Below are positions 1 to 8,946 of a stretch of 64,000 nt of DNA, piece after piece. The number at the start of each line of letters is the position of its first letter. The stretch's first letter is position 1. The DNA is from Roseimaritima ulvae (GTDB lineage: Bacteria > Planctomycetota > Planctomycetia > Pirellulales > Pirellulaceae). Location: positions 2,294,001-2,358,000 of the forward strand of contig NZ_CP042914.1 in the NCBI RefSeq assembly GCF_008065135.1, given 5' to 3'. The translations under genes were made by a program, and so were the position numbers. The notes beneath the pieces are model-generated. The model saw only the letters and a program-made list of their open reading frames with translations, was not told the origin of the DNA and made no database searches.

Positions 1-405
1 GGATCGGATCGCGTCGCCGGTGCAATGGCTGGTTTGCACGCCGCCAATTTAGCGGCCAAAAACGGCAACGTCTCCAACGCCGTCGCTGGCTATACAAAAA
101 TCCTCGACCGCATTCCCGTAGCCGCCGGCCTACACTACAACTTGGCCCTGTCCTTGGCCAATTCCAATCAACTGGAGCAAGCCGCCGCCGCCGCCGAATT
201 ATCGCTCGGTGATTGCTCCAACTATCGGCCCAGCGCCGGTTTGTTGCTGGCGTTATACGAGCAAATGGGGCAAGACGAACAGGTCGCGGCGTTGAAGAAG
301 CAATGGGGCGTCGAAGATCCCGAGCCCCAGGCCGCCGACCAACAGACCACTGACGATCAAGCCGCCGACCACCTGCTCGAACATGCTGATGACCTGCCCC
401 AATGA
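1..405 (+). CDS. TPR-repeat protein, 3' end only
   Basis: The frame is open from the first base of the window, so the N-terminus lies upstream. The visible ~134 residues contain tetratricopeptide-type helix pairs (for example 'GLHYNLALSLANSNQLEQA', with Ala/Gly/Leu at the expected small and large positions), followed by an acidic, Gln/Asp-rich tail. TPR proteins act as protein-protein scaffolds; the partner cannot be told from this fragment. The stop overlaps the start of the downstream glucosidase gene as ATGA, so the two are probably translationally coupled. The function beyond TPR is unknown. Confidence 0.75.
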   Translation, partial: GSDRVAGAMAGLHAANLAAKNGNVSNAVAGYTKILDRIPVAAGLHYNLALSLANSNQLEQAAAAAELSLGDCSNYRPSAGLLLALYEQMGQDEQVAALKKQWGVEDPEPQAADQQTTDDQAADHLLEHADDLPQ

Positions 406-3104
406 GTAAATTCGCGAGTATCGAAGATCGTCGTCTGCATGAGAGTCAGCAACGAGAACAGAATTGGCAGCGGTGGGGGCCGTACCTTTCCGAACGTCAG
501 TGGGGCACGGTGCGAGAAGATTACTCCTCCGATGGCAACAGTTGGGCCTATTTTCCCCACGATCACGCTCGCAGCCGCGCCTACCGCTGGGGCGAGGACG
601 GCCTGCTGGGGCTGTGCGATCGCGAATGTCGATTGTGTTTTTCGCTGGCTTTGTGGAATGGCCGCGACGCGATTTTAAAAGAACGCCTGTTCGGTCTGAC
701 CGGACCGGAAGGCAACCACGGCGAAGACGTCAAAGAGTGTTATTACTATCTCGATAGTTCGCCCACCCATTCGTACATGCGGGGTTTGTACAAGTATCCG
801 CAGGCGCGGTTTCCCTACCTCCCGCTGACGGATGTTAATCGCCAGCGAAGTCGTGAGGAGCCCGAATACGAACTGACCGATACCGGGGTGTTCGACGAGC
901 AACGCTACTTCGACGTCCAATTGGAGTACTCCAAGGCGTCGCCCGATGACATTCTGGTGCGGATTCGGATCACCAATCGCGGCCCCCAGGCGGCCGTCTT
1001 GCATGCCTTGCCACAGTTTTGGTTTCGCAACACCTGGACTTGGCACTGCACCGACGAAGGCTGCACTTTGCCGCCCAAGCTGTGGCTGCATGGTGACACG
1101 GTGTTGTCGGACCACGAGTCGCTGGGAGCGTTTTCGTTTGCGGCCGATGTGGGACCCGAGGGAAATTCGCCGACATGGCTGTTCACCGACAACGAAACCA
1201 ACACCGATCGACATCCGGGCTTGCCCCGCGAAGGCGAGTACAGCAAAGACGCGTTTCACCGCTACGTGGTGCTGGGGCAAACTCAGGCCGTCAACCCACG
1301 GCAACGCGGCACCAAGTCGGCCGCTTATTACCTGTTGATGTTACAGCCCGGCGAAAGCCAGGAGCTGCGATGCCGGATCAGTCCCACGGAGCTGACGCAG
1401 CAACCGGGTTGGCAGCCGTTTGGGCAAAACTTTGCACAGACCTTTGGACAGCGACAAACCGACTGTGACGAATTTTACAAAACCCGTATTCCGGCTTCGC
1501 TGAGCGAGGATCGACGCAATATCATGCGTCAGGCTTACGCCGGTCTGCTGTGGAGCAAGCAGTTCTATCACTACGTGGTGCGGTCCTGGTTGGAAGGCGA
1601 TCCGGCGGGCCCCACGCCGCCGGCCGGTCGCGGCGAGATCCGCAACGGCGAGTGGCAGCATCTGTTTAATCGCGACATATTGGTGATGCCCGATACCTGG
1701 GAGTACCCCTGGTACGCGGCCTGGGACAGTGCCTTTCATATGATCCCCATGGCGCGGCTGGACACGCATTTTGCTAAAGAGCAATTGCTGCTGTTCTTGC
1801 GCGAATGGTACATGCATCCCAACGGCCAAATCCCGGCCTACGAATGGCAACTGTCCGACGTTAATCCGCCGGTGCATGCCTGGGCGGTGTGGGAAGTTTA
1901 TAAAGCGACCGGACCGCCGGGACAGCGAGATAAATTGTTTCTGGCCCGCGCTTTTCAGAAGCTGGTCATCAACTTTACCTGGTGGGTTAACCGCAAAGAC
2001 CCGCGGGGCCGAAACATCTTTGCCGGCGGGTTCTTGGGGCTGGACAACATCGGCGTGTTTGACCGCAGTTCCCAGCTGCAAGATGGCTTGCTGGAACAGG
2101 CCGACGGCACCGCTTGGATGGCGTTTTACTGCGGCGCGATGCTGAACATCGCGATGGAGTTGGCCGATGGCAATCCGGCTTACGGGGATATGGCCAGCAA
2201 GTTCTTCGAACACTATGTGGCGATTGCCGAAGCCATGAATTGCCTCGACGGAAACGGTCTATGGGACGAAACCGATGGCTTCTACTACGATCACTTGTAC
2301 CTGGCGGGCCAGGGCACGCCAATGCGGATCCGCTCTCTGGTCGGCCTGATTCCGCTGCTGACCGGGGTGATCTTGGACGATGCGGCGACCGACAAACTAC
2401 CGGGATTCAAGAAACGCATGCAGTGGTTTCTGGAAAACCGGGGCGAGATGAGTCGCCACATGACGTATCTGGACCACGAATCGACCGAGGGGCCGGTACC
2501 GGGGCGGCGGTTGTTGGCGATTCCCTCGGAAGATCGCTTCCGGCGTCTATTGAGCGTGATGCTGGATGAGTCCGAGTTTCTTTCACCACACGGCATCCGC
2601 AGTCTCTCGGCGGCCCATCGCGACAATCCCTTTCGGTTTGAACTGCAAGGTCAAGTGGAAGAGGTTCGCTACGTTCCCGGCGAAAGCGACTCCTGGATGT
2701 TTGGCGGCAACAGTAATTGGCGGGGACCGGTTTGGTTCCCGATGAATTTTCTGTTGATCCAAGCCCTGCGGCGATACCACAGTTTTTATGGAGAATCCTT
2801 CCTGGTCGAATGTCCCACCGGCAGCGGCAATCAGATGACCTTGTTGGAGGTCTCACATGAGCTGGAGCGTCGGCTGATATCGATTTTTGAACAGACGCCG
2901 ACGGGCCGCCCGGCACATGGAACGTCCTTTTCGGCCTACACCGACGATCCGCATTGGAAAGATCTGGTGTTGTTCTACGAATACTTCCATGGTGATAACG
3001 GCAGCGGCTTGGGCGCCAGCCATCAAACGGGCTGGACCGCGTTGGTGGCCACGATGATGCAAAGCCAAGCCCAAGCGGTGCCGGCCAAGTCGCTGGAGAA
3101 ATAG
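402..3104 (+). CDS. Glucosidase-like protein, GH63 C-terminal type (MGH1-like)
   Basis: This 900-residue protein resembles the bacterial 'glucosidase' group with a GH63-type (alpha/alpha)6 barrel. Visible signatures are 'WYAAWDSAFHMIPMA' around residues 437-451, carrying the Asp expected as general acid, and 'GDNGSGLGASHQTGWT' near residues 863-878, which is close to invariant in this family. The N-terminal ~350 residues look like the beta-rich domain that precedes the barrel. No signal peptide is seen, so it is probably cytoplasmic. The substrate is likely an alpha-glucoside or glycosyl-glycerate type sugar, but that is inference. The ATG overlaps the stop of the TPR gene (ATGA). A paired palindromic element follows the stop codon directly. 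Confidence 0.85.
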   Translation: MSKFASIEDRRLHESQQREQNWQRWGPYLSERQWGTVREDYSSDGNSWAYFPHDHARSRAYRWGEDGLLGLCDRECRLCFSLALWNGRDAILKERLFGLTGPEGNHGEDVKECYYYLDSSPTHSYMRGLYKYPQARFPYLPLTDVNRQRSREEPEYELTDTGVFDEQRYFDVQLEYSKASPDDILVRIRITNRGPQAAVLHALPQFWFRNTWTWHCTDEGCTLPPKLWLHGDTVLSDHESLGAFSFAADVGPEGNSPTWLFTDNETNTDRHPGLPREGEYSKDAFHRYVVLGQTQAVNPRQRGTKSAAYYLLMLQPGESQELRCRISPTELTQQPGWQPFGQNFAQTFGQRQTDCDEFYKTRIPASLSEDRRNIMRQAYAGLLWSKQFYHYVVRSWLEGDPAGPTPPAGRGEIRNGEWQHLFNRDILVMPDTWEYPWYAAWDSAFHMIPMARLDTHFAKEQLLLFLREWYMHPNGQIPAYEWQLSDVNPPVHAWAVWEVYKATGPPGQRDKLFLARAFQKLVINFTWWVNRKDPRGRNIFAGGFLGLDNIGVFDRSSQLQDGLLEQADGTAWMAFYCGAMLNIAMELADGNPAYGDMASKFFEHYVAIAEAMNCLDGNGLWDETDGFYYDHLYLAGQGTPMRIRSLVGLIPLLTGVILDDAATDKLPGFKKRMQWFLENRGEMSRHMTYLDHESTEGPVPGRRLLAIPSEDRFRRLLSVMLDESEFLSPHGIRSLSAAHRDNPFRFELQGQVEEVRYVPGESDSWMFGGNSNWRGPVWFPMNFLLIQALRRYHSFYGESFLVECPTGSGNQMTLLEVSHELERRLISIFEQTPTGRPAHGTSFSAYTDDPHWKDLVLFYEYFHGDNGSGLGASHQTGWTALVATMMQSQAQAVPAKSLEK

Positions 3105-3111
3105 CGATCCC

Positions 3112-3174
3112 GTAGCCGAAGTCGCCAGACTTTGGATGGGCGCCATCCGTCCAAACTCTGGCGAGTTCGGCTAC
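3112..3174. repeat. Paired REP-like palindrome (BIME)
   Basis: Two head-to-head copies of a GTAGC-footed hairpin. The left copy (3112-3135) has stem AAGTC/GACTT around GCCA; the right copy (3151-3174) has AACTC/GAGTT around TGGC. Between them lies a third small palindrome, GGATGG-GCG-CCATCC. The element sits between a plus-strand and a minus-strand gene that converge and could act as a bidirectional terminator. Confidence 0.85.
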
Positions 3175-3181
3175 AGCGCGT

Positions 3182-3283
3182 TCACCAAAACGCTTTGTAC
3201 GCCAGGTAAATCCCCAGCACGACAAACAGCATCAGGAACGTTTGTCGTTCGTGGCGTCGGCGGCTACGTCGGTCGGGTTGCAT
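3182..3283 (-). CDS. Possible 33-aa single-pass membrane protein
   Basis: A short ORF begins 14 nt after the stop of the upstream coiled-coil membrane gene on the same strand. It encodes an Arg-rich N-terminus (about nine Arg/Lys/His in the first 14 residues), then one hydrophobic stretch 'TFLMLFVVLGIYLAY' and a short 'KAFW' end. The pattern fits a positive-inside single transmembrane peptide. Support is the tight spacing, the amphipathic layout and the fact that it ends just before the palindromic element. There is no clear ribosome site, and no family is recognised. It could be chance coding in an intergenic spacer. Confidence 0.4.
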   Translation of the reverse strand: MQPDRRSRRRHERQTFLMLFVVLGIYLAYKAFW

Positions 3284-3297
3284 CGCGCCGGCTGTGT

Positions 3298-4956
3298 CTA
3301 CTTGCCTTCACGTAGCAGGTCCAGGTATTGCTGGGCGTGTTCGCGTTCGGTGCGTGGCAGCGACTGGTTTTCCACCGGATCGCTTTCTTCGGATAACGCA
3401 CCGCGAACCGTTTCTTGCAGTTCCGCGCGAGTCACCCCCCTTTTGTTCTGCCCGCCTGCGACGCCGGCGATGATGCCTCGACCCTTTTGCGGGGTCCCGC
3501 GAACCTGGGTTTCGTAGGTGTTGGTATCATCTTCGGCTTCGGGGCGTTCGCCTTGACCTTGGCCGCGGCCCAGACCATTGCCGTTGCCTGGCTGTTGCCC
3601 GAACTGGTTACCCATGCCCTGGCAGTTCTGGCAGCCTTCCCCTTGGCATTGTTGGCAACGCATTTGGTCTTTGGCTTGGGACAGTTCGTCCATGGCTTGA
3701 TCGAGTTCTTCCAGTTCATCCATTTCCTGTTGCATTTCACCGAGTTCATCGGCGATGCTTTCCATCGCTTCGGCGGCCGCTTCGGAGTCCCCGTTTTTCA
3801 TCGCTTCGGAGGCTTCTCCCAAGCCTTCGGCCATCTGTTTCATGCGGTCGATCTGGTCTTGCTGAGCCTGCATCTTGTTCAGTTTTTCTTGCAGCTTGTC
3901 GGCGTCGGCCTGGCGGCCTTCGCTTTTGGCTTTGTCGATTTCGCGTTGCAGGTCTTGCTTGGCCTGTTCGTGTTTCTTGGCAGCTTCTTCGATCTTGTCT
4001 TTCATCTGCTGGATTTGATCCTGCAGTTGTTTTTTGTCCGCCTCGCTCAGTTTGCCATCACGCATTTTCTGAGCGAGATCCTTGATGGCCTTTTGGGCTT
4101 CGCCGAAATCGCCTTGTTGCAGCGATTTGGCGACGCGGTCGGCGGGGCCTTTTTCCATCTCGCTAAGGTTGGAAAGCGACTTCCGCATCTGGTCGGGGGT
4201 GCCTAATTTCTGGCGTCGTTCCTGCAGAGATTTTTTCAAGTCGTTCAGCGCGATCATGGCTTGCTTGCGGTCCACGTTTTCACGTTTGATGACCTTGTCG
4301 ACCTTCTTTTCCAGCTTGTTGAAGAGGTCCTCGGCGTCGGTCAGACCTTTCTCTTTGGCCTGGTCTCGAGCGGCTTGGATTTTTCGTTTGAGGATCTGTG
4401 CTGATTTCTTGACCTGCTCGGCCTCCTGCCGCGCGGCCAAGGTGGCGCTGGCGTCGGCTTCGTTTTCACGGGTCGCGTTGGGGATGAAAATCAAGATCGC
4501 CAGCATCGCGATCGGTACCAGCGGCAGCAGTCCCAGGCGAGCGGGTTGGAGTTGGAAGCGATCGCCGATGGCCAGTTGTGCGGCGCGGCGTTCGGCATCG
4601 GCCACCAGGGCTTGGCCGGCGGTGCTTTCGCGGTCCTCCTCGCTCATCGACAGCGAACTGCTGAGTCGTTCACGGAGCGAAAAACGACGATCGATTTCGG
4701 TGGCCGCTTCGGTCGGCGAGGGGCCTCGCCAGAGGGTCCAAACCAGGGCGGCCAACAAACCCACGGACAACGAGCCGATCAACCAAGCCAGATTCCAGAC
4801 GCTGATGTCCAGCGACAGCGCCCAGATCTTGGGGACCGCAAATGCGATCAGGGCAATCATCAAGCAGGCAAACAGCGACCACGAAGCTACGCGGCCGAAT
4901 TGTTGCAGCATCAATCGTCGTCGTGCACGTGAAACTTGTGCTTGGATCTGGTTCAT
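3298..4956 (-). CDS. Large coiled-coil membrane protein, DUF4175-like
   Basis: The start chosen at 4956 gives 'MNQIQAQVSRARRRLMLQQFGR'; an in-frame ATG lies 42 nt upstream. Two hydrophobic segments near the N-terminus ('SLFACLMIALIAFAVPKIWAL' and 'LAWLIGSLSVGLLAALVWTLW') and a third near residue 150 ('LGLLPLVPIAMLAILIFI') anchor a long Gln/Lys/Glu-rich coiled coil (roughly residues 170-430). Then come a compact Cys motif 'CQQCQGEGCQNCQGMG', resembling half of a DnaJ zinc finger, and a Gly/Gln-rich tail. Planctomycete proteins of this layout are annotated DUF4175 or hypothetical. The role is unknown; a scaffold or mechanosensing role would be speculation. It is divergent from the DCC oxidoreductase gene. 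Confidence 0.7.
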   Translation of the reverse strand: MNQIQAQVSRARRRLMLQQFGRVASWSLFACLMIALIAFAVPKIWALSLDISVWNLAWLIGSLSVGLLAALVWTLWRGPSPTEAATEIDRRFSLRERLSSSLSMSEEDRESTAGQALVADAERRAAQLAIGDRFQLQPARLGLLPLVPIAMLAILIFIPNATRENEADASATLAARQEAEQVKKSAQILKRKIQAARDQAKEKGLTDAEDLFNKLEKKVDKVIKRENVDRKQAMIALNDLKKSLQERRQKLGTPDQMRKSLSNLSEMEKGPADRVAKSLQQGDFGEAQKAIKDLAQKMRDGKLSEADKKQLQDQIQQMKDKIEEAAKKHEQAKQDLQREIDKAKSEGRQADADKLQEKLNKMQAQQDQIDRMKQMAEGLGEASEAMKNGDSEAAAEAMESIADELGEMQQEMDELEELDQAMDELSQAKDQMRCQQCQGEGCQNCQGMGNQFGQQPGNGNGLGRGQGQGERPEAEDDTNTYETQVRGTPQKGRGIIAGVAGGQNKRGVTRAELQETVRGALSEESDPVENQSLPRTEREHAQQYLDLLREGK

Positions 4957-5115
4957 ACCCGTTGCACCTGGTTGAAGAAAAAGAGCGTTCCCAAGCATCG
5001 GCTCGGTTAATCCGCCTCGGGGGGCTACAGTTAGTATAGAGCTGAGCGCGGCCGGGAAACGATTCCAAAACCGCTCAAAACACGTTTTTTCGCCAATTTA
5101 CAGGGTTCCGGGTCC

Positions 5116-5544
5116 ATGAACTCCCCTCCTACGCTCCCCGATCCGGATCGCTTGCCACAAGCCGATGTGGTGATTTTTGATGGGCAGTGCCGGTTCTGCC
5201 GGACGCAAGTTCAGCGATTGCGTTGGCTCGACGGCCGCGGTCGGCGGCTGGCTTTCCTGTCGCTGCACGATCCCCGGGTCGCACAACGCTATCCGGAGCT
5301 GACGCACGAGCAAATGATGGAGCAGATGTACGTGATCGAACGCGATGGGACGGCCCACGGCGGATCGGCCGCCGTGCGTTATCTATCGCGACAATTGCCC
5401 TGGCTGTGGGCGGCTATGCCGATTTTACACCTGCCCGGAACGGCCGGGCTGTGGCGATGGCTGTACCGCCAAGTCGCCAAACGCCGCTACCGCCTGGCCG
5501 GCAAAGCTTGCGAAGGAGACGCCTGTAGTGTGCATTTGAGGTAG
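5116..5544 (+). CDS. DCC-family thiol-disulfide oxidoreductase-like protein (DUF393)
   Basis: The protein has 142 residues with the family hallmark 'FDGQCRFC' at residues 21-28, giving the D-x-x-C-x-x-C thioredoxin-like motif. The following 'HDPRVAQRYPELTHEQMMEQMYVIERDGTAHGGSAAVRYLS' region and the terminal hydrophobic/basic helix match the rest of the DCC (DUF393) fold, and the length is normal for the family. Members are presumed to be thiol oxidoreductases, but substrates are mostly unknown. It stands alone between a divergent upstream gene and a separate secreted-protein gene. The ATG at 5116 opens the frame. Confidence 0.85.
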   Translation: MNSPPTLPDPDRLPQADVVIFDGQCRFCRTQVQRLRWLDGRGRRLAFLSLHDPRVAQRYPELTHEQMMEQMYVIERDGTAHGGSAAVRYLSRQLPWLWAAMPILHLPGTAGLWRWLYRQVAKRRYRLAGKACEGDACSVHLR

Positions 5545-5764
5545 TGGGACAGGGTTTGGCAGTGGGGGCGGTTAGGCAATGAGGGAAAGGACCTCAGGGA
5601 CAGAAGCGACCTAAAGGACTTTTGGGCAGACTATTGTCCCTTTGGTCCCCTACTGCCCTACGCCTTTCCACCACCTATGCCGGCTGTAACGATTTTACGG
5701 CCTCACGGGAATGGAAAATCCTGGACGTTGTGTCCAATTTTGGCCTCGCTGTAAAACGTGAACT

Positions 5765-6436
5765 ATGTTGGAGCGCATGCGAAATGCTCTCCTTCTCAAC
5801 GCTGCCGGCCGCCTGCGAATCGCCTGTGCGATGTTTGCGCTGGCTTTCTGCGTCGGCGAGCTGGGTTCCCGGGCGAAGGCTGCCGACTGGTTGACGCTGC
5901 CCAGCACCTACACACACGACGCCAACGGGCAACGTGTCAGTCAGTACGCGCCCCCGGTGGCCAGTTATGCCGTTCAAGTGTCCAATTTTCGCAGCAGCGG
6001 TTACACCCATGCTCGCAGTTCGCTGCAGTACGGTCCTTCTGCCGATAACTATCATCGCGTCGAAGAGTGGGGCGATCCCGTGCGACCTTATGGCGAGTGG
6101 CGATTCCCCTATCGACCCTACTCGCAACCCTATTCCGCTTGGGGTCCGCCCTTAGCCGGCCTGGGCGGCTTGGGATGGGGCGGTGGTTATGGCTATGGCT
6201 ATGGCCCCTCCGGCCCTAACGGAGGCGGGGCAGGAAATCGTCCCGGGGGCGAGCACGGTAATCGCCCAGGTCAAGACGGAGCGGGCGGACAAGCCAATCC
6301 CGGCAACCCCTATCCATCGCTACCCGGCACCGGCTACGACGTGCCACCTCAGTACGATGGGCACTACCCCTCGACGCCCTATCGGCCACGTCTGAACGAT
6401 CGCGACTTCTATCGCGACCCACGCTCCCGTCCCTAG
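5765..6436 (+). CDS. Secreted Gly/Pro/Tyr-rich protein of unknown function
   Basis: The protein has 223 residues. The N-terminus carries a signal peptide with hydrophobic core 'ACAMFALAFCVGEL' and a likely cleavage after 'SRAKA'. The mature part has a short globular region with Tyr/Ser, then low-complexity Gly/Tyr/Pro sequence ('GWGGGYGYGYGPSGPNGGG') and a Pro/Tyr/Arg-rich tail. The composition suggests an unstructured exported or surface protein. No family is recognised. The start could also be the Met four codons downstream (5777). The stop lies just before the tandem array. Confidence 0.6.
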   Translation: MLERMRNALLLNAAGRLRIACAMFALAFCVGELGSRAKAADWLTLPSTYTHDANGQRVSQYAPPVASYAVQVSNFRSSGYTHARSSLQYGPSADNYHRVEEWGDPVRPYGEWRFPYRPYSQPYSAWGPPLAGLGGLGWGGGYGYGYGPSGPNGGGAGNRPGGEHGNRPGQDGAGGQANPGNPYPSLPGTGYDVPPQYDGHYPSTPYRPRLNDRDFYRDPRSRP

Positions 6437-6447
6437 GCGGCGCTAAG

Positions 6448-8357
6448 CGGCTAGCTCGTTTAACCCGTAGCCGCAGGAGCCTCTGAGCGTTGAGCTCAAA
6501 CCAATACGTGCGACAGGCTCCGTAGGCGCAGGCGTTGCCCCGCTGGGAGGTGCAATCGAAGCGAATAGGTTGTGTACAACCATTGGCATGGCAAACCTCC
6601 GCGCCGGCGGCTAGCTCGTTTAACCCGTAGCCGCAGGAGCCTCTGAGCGTTGAGCTCAACCAATACGTGCGACAGGCTCCGTAGGCGCAGGCGTGGTCCG
6701 CCGGGAGGTGCAATCGAAGCGAATACGTTGTGTGCAACCGTTGGCATGGCAAACACCCACGCCGGCCCACGTCGGCGCCTGCGGCTACGGGTTAAACGAG
6801 ATTGCCGCAGGAGCCTCTGAGCGTTGAGCTCGAACCCATACGTGCGACAGGCTCCGTAGGCGCAGGCGTGGTCCGCCGGGATGTGCAATCGAAGCGAATA
6901 CGTTGTGTGCAACCGTTGGCATGGCAAACACCCACGCCGGCCCACGCCGGCGCCTGCGGCTACGGGTTAAACGAGATTGCCGCAGGAGCCTCTGAGCGTT
7001 GAGCTCAAACCAATACGTGCGACAGGCTCCGTAGGCGCAGGCGTGGTCCGCCGGGATGTGCAATCGAAGCGAATACGTTGTGTGCAACCATTGGCATTGC
7101 AAGCACCCGCGCCGGCCCACGTCGGCGGCTGAGGCTACGGGTTAAACGAGATTGCCGCAGGAGCCTCTGAGCGTTGAGCTCAACCAATACGTGCGACAGG
7201 CTCCGTAGGCGCAGGCGTGGTCCGCCGGGAGGTGCAATCGAAGCGAATACGTTGTGTGCAACCGTTGGCATGGCAAACACCCACGCCGGCGGCTAGCTCG
7301 TTTAACCCGTAGCCGCAGGAGCCTCTGAGCGTTGAGCTCGAACCCATACGTGCGACAGGCTCCGTAGGCGCAGGCGTGGTCCGCCGGGATGTGCAATCGA
7401 AGCGAATAGGTTGTGTACAACCATTGGCATGGCAAACACCCGCGCCGGCCCACGCCGGCGCCTGCGGCTACGGGTTAAACGAGATTGCCGCAGGAGCCTC
7501 TGAGCGTTGAGCTCAACCCATACGTGCGACAGGCTCCGTAGGCGCAGGCGTGGTCCGCCGGGAGGTGCAATCGAAGCGAATACGTTGTGTGCAACCGTTG
7601 GCATGGCAAACACCCACGCCGGCCCACGTCGGCGGCTAACTCGTTTAACCCGTAGCCGCAGGAGCCTTAGAGCGTTGAGCTCGAACCCATACGTGCGACA
7701 GGCTCCGTAGGCGCAGGCGTTGCCCCGCCGGGAGGTGCAATCGAAGCGAATAGGTTGTGTACAACCATTGGCATCGCAAACACCCGCGCCGGCCCACGCC
7801 GGCGCCTGCGGCTACGGGTTAAACGAGATTGCCGCAGGAGCCTCTGAGCGTTGAGCTCGAACCCATACGTGCGACAGGCTCCGTAGGCGCAGGCGTGGTC
7901 CGCCGGGATGTGCAATCGAAGCGAATAGGTTGTGTACAACCATTGGCATGGCAAACACCCACGCCGGCCCACGCCGGCGGCTGCGGCTACGGGTTAAACG
8001 AGATTGCCGCAGGAGCCTTAGAGCGTTGAGCTCGAACCCATACGTGCGACAGGCTCCGTAGGCGCAGGCGTTGCCCCGCCGGGAGGTGCAATCGAAGCGA
8101 ATAGGTTGTGTACAACCATTGGCATAGCAAACACCCGCGCCGGCCCACGCCGGCGCCTGCGGCTACGGGTTAAACGAGATTGCCGCAGGAGCCTCTGAGC
8201 GTTGAGCTCAAACCCATACGTGCGACAGGCTCCGTAGGCGCAGGCGTTGCCCCGCCGGGAGGTGCAATCGAAGCGAATAGGTTGTGTACAACCATTGGCA
8301 TTGCAAACACCCGCGGTCGCCCACGCCGGCGCCTGCGGCTACGGGTTAAACGAGCCA
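6448..8357. repeat. Tandem array of 11 units of about 158-176 bp
   Basis: The motif GAGCGTTGAGCTC recurs at 6485, 6645, 6819, 6994, 7169, 7327, 7502, 7670, 7846, 8021 and 8197. Each unit contains the boxes ACAGGCTCCGTAGGCGCAGG, GTGCAATCGAAGCGAATA, a near-palindrome GGTTGTGTACAACC or its variant, and TTGGCAT. Units are joined by one of two linkers holding the same ~23-bp module in opposite orientation (CTCGTTTAACCCGTAGCCGC or its reverse complement). The whole array is bounded by inverted copies of that module at 6448-6476 and 8329-8357. Reading frames in it are by-products: spacings are not consistently multiples of three. It separates a secreted-protein gene from the gntR operon. Confidence 0.9.
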
Positions 8358-8414
8358 GCCCCCTGCGCCCGCCGGGCAACCAAAGCTCCCAGCCTACTCC
8401 TCCCCTTTTTTCCC

Positions 8415-8454
8415 TTGACACCCTACGCCACCGCTGTACTGTTACGGTAGTACA
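8415..8454 (+). promoter_or_regulatory. Promoter and probable operator of the gntR-ABC operon
   Basis: A perfect -35 TTGACA (8415-8420) is followed after 16-17 nt by a weak -10 (TACTGT, 8437-8442). Overlapping the -10 is an inverted repeat with arms TGTACT (8435-8440) and AGTACA (8449-8454). GntR proteins of the YtrA type bind such short dyads in their own promoter, so autorepression is the natural reading. It lies 55 nt before the regulator's start codon. Confidence 0.65.
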
Positions 8455-8508
8455 CGCACGATCGAGGCTCGCGGCGGACTGCTGCCTTTTCCCAGGGGAT
8501 TGCGGGTT

Positions 8509-8886
8509 ATGTTTTTCTTCATTGACCATTCCAACGGTGTGCCGATCTACGAGCAGCTGGTGCGGCAGGTCAAGTATGCCGTCGCCGATGGCGTGCTGAG
8601 CTCGGGGCAGATGATCCCCAGTGTTCGGCAGCTGGCTCAACAGTTGGCGATCAATCCGAACACGATTGCGCGGGCTTATGGGCAATTGCAAACCGAACAG
8701 GTCTTGGAGCCGTTGCGTGGTCGCGGCCTGGTGGTTCGCAAGGACGCGCGGAGCCGTTGTGTGAAAGCCCGCAGCACGCTGCTGGCGGCGCGGCTGCGGA
8801 GCGCGCTGGAGGAATGTTTGCAGAGTGGGTTGAGCCGTGAAGAACTGACGGAGTTGTTTCAAACGGAGTTGGCGGCGTTGCCATAA
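8509..8886 (+). CDS. GntR-family transcriptional regulator, YtrA type
   Basis: The 125-residue protein starts 'MFFFIDHSNGVPIYEQLVRQ'; an alternative TTG lies nine bases upstream. The N-terminal winged helix shows the GntR signature 'SGQMIPSVRQLAQQLAINPNTIARAYGQLQ' and 'RGRGLVV'. The short helical C-terminus without a large effector domain is the YtrA pattern. Such regulators are usually repressors of a co-transcribed ABC transporter and respond to cell-envelope-active compounds or substrates, in most cases unidentified. The ATPase and permease genes follow on the same strand. The operator-like dyad at 8435-8454 supports autoregulation. Confidence 0.9.
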   Translation: MFFFIDHSNGVPIYEQLVRQVKYAVADGVLSSGQMIPSVRQLAQQLAINPNTIARAYGQLQTEQVLEPLRGRGLVVRKDARSRCVKARSTLLAARLRSALEECLQSGLSREELTELFQTELAALP

Positions 8887-8946
8887 CGTGCTCGGCGTCT
8901 CAGGTGGTTGCTATTCTTGGTCCTTCTCTTCAACAAGGAATTCCCG

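Noticed and set aside
402-3225. Long minus-strand frames opposite the GH63 gene
   Set aside because: The plus-strand product has clear family motifs; the opposite frames are shadows typical of GC-rich DNA.
6448-8357. Array as a CRISPR locus
   Set aside because: Units are 158-176 bp and nearly identical throughout; there are no short direct repeats with unique spacers and no cas genes.
6496-8400. Many repetitive minus-strand reading frames with Cys/Arg/Tyr-rich proteins inside the tandem array
   Set aside because: They are translations of the repeat units. Frames shift between units because spacings are not consistently multiples of three, no ribosome sites are seen, and the sequence is explained by the repeats.
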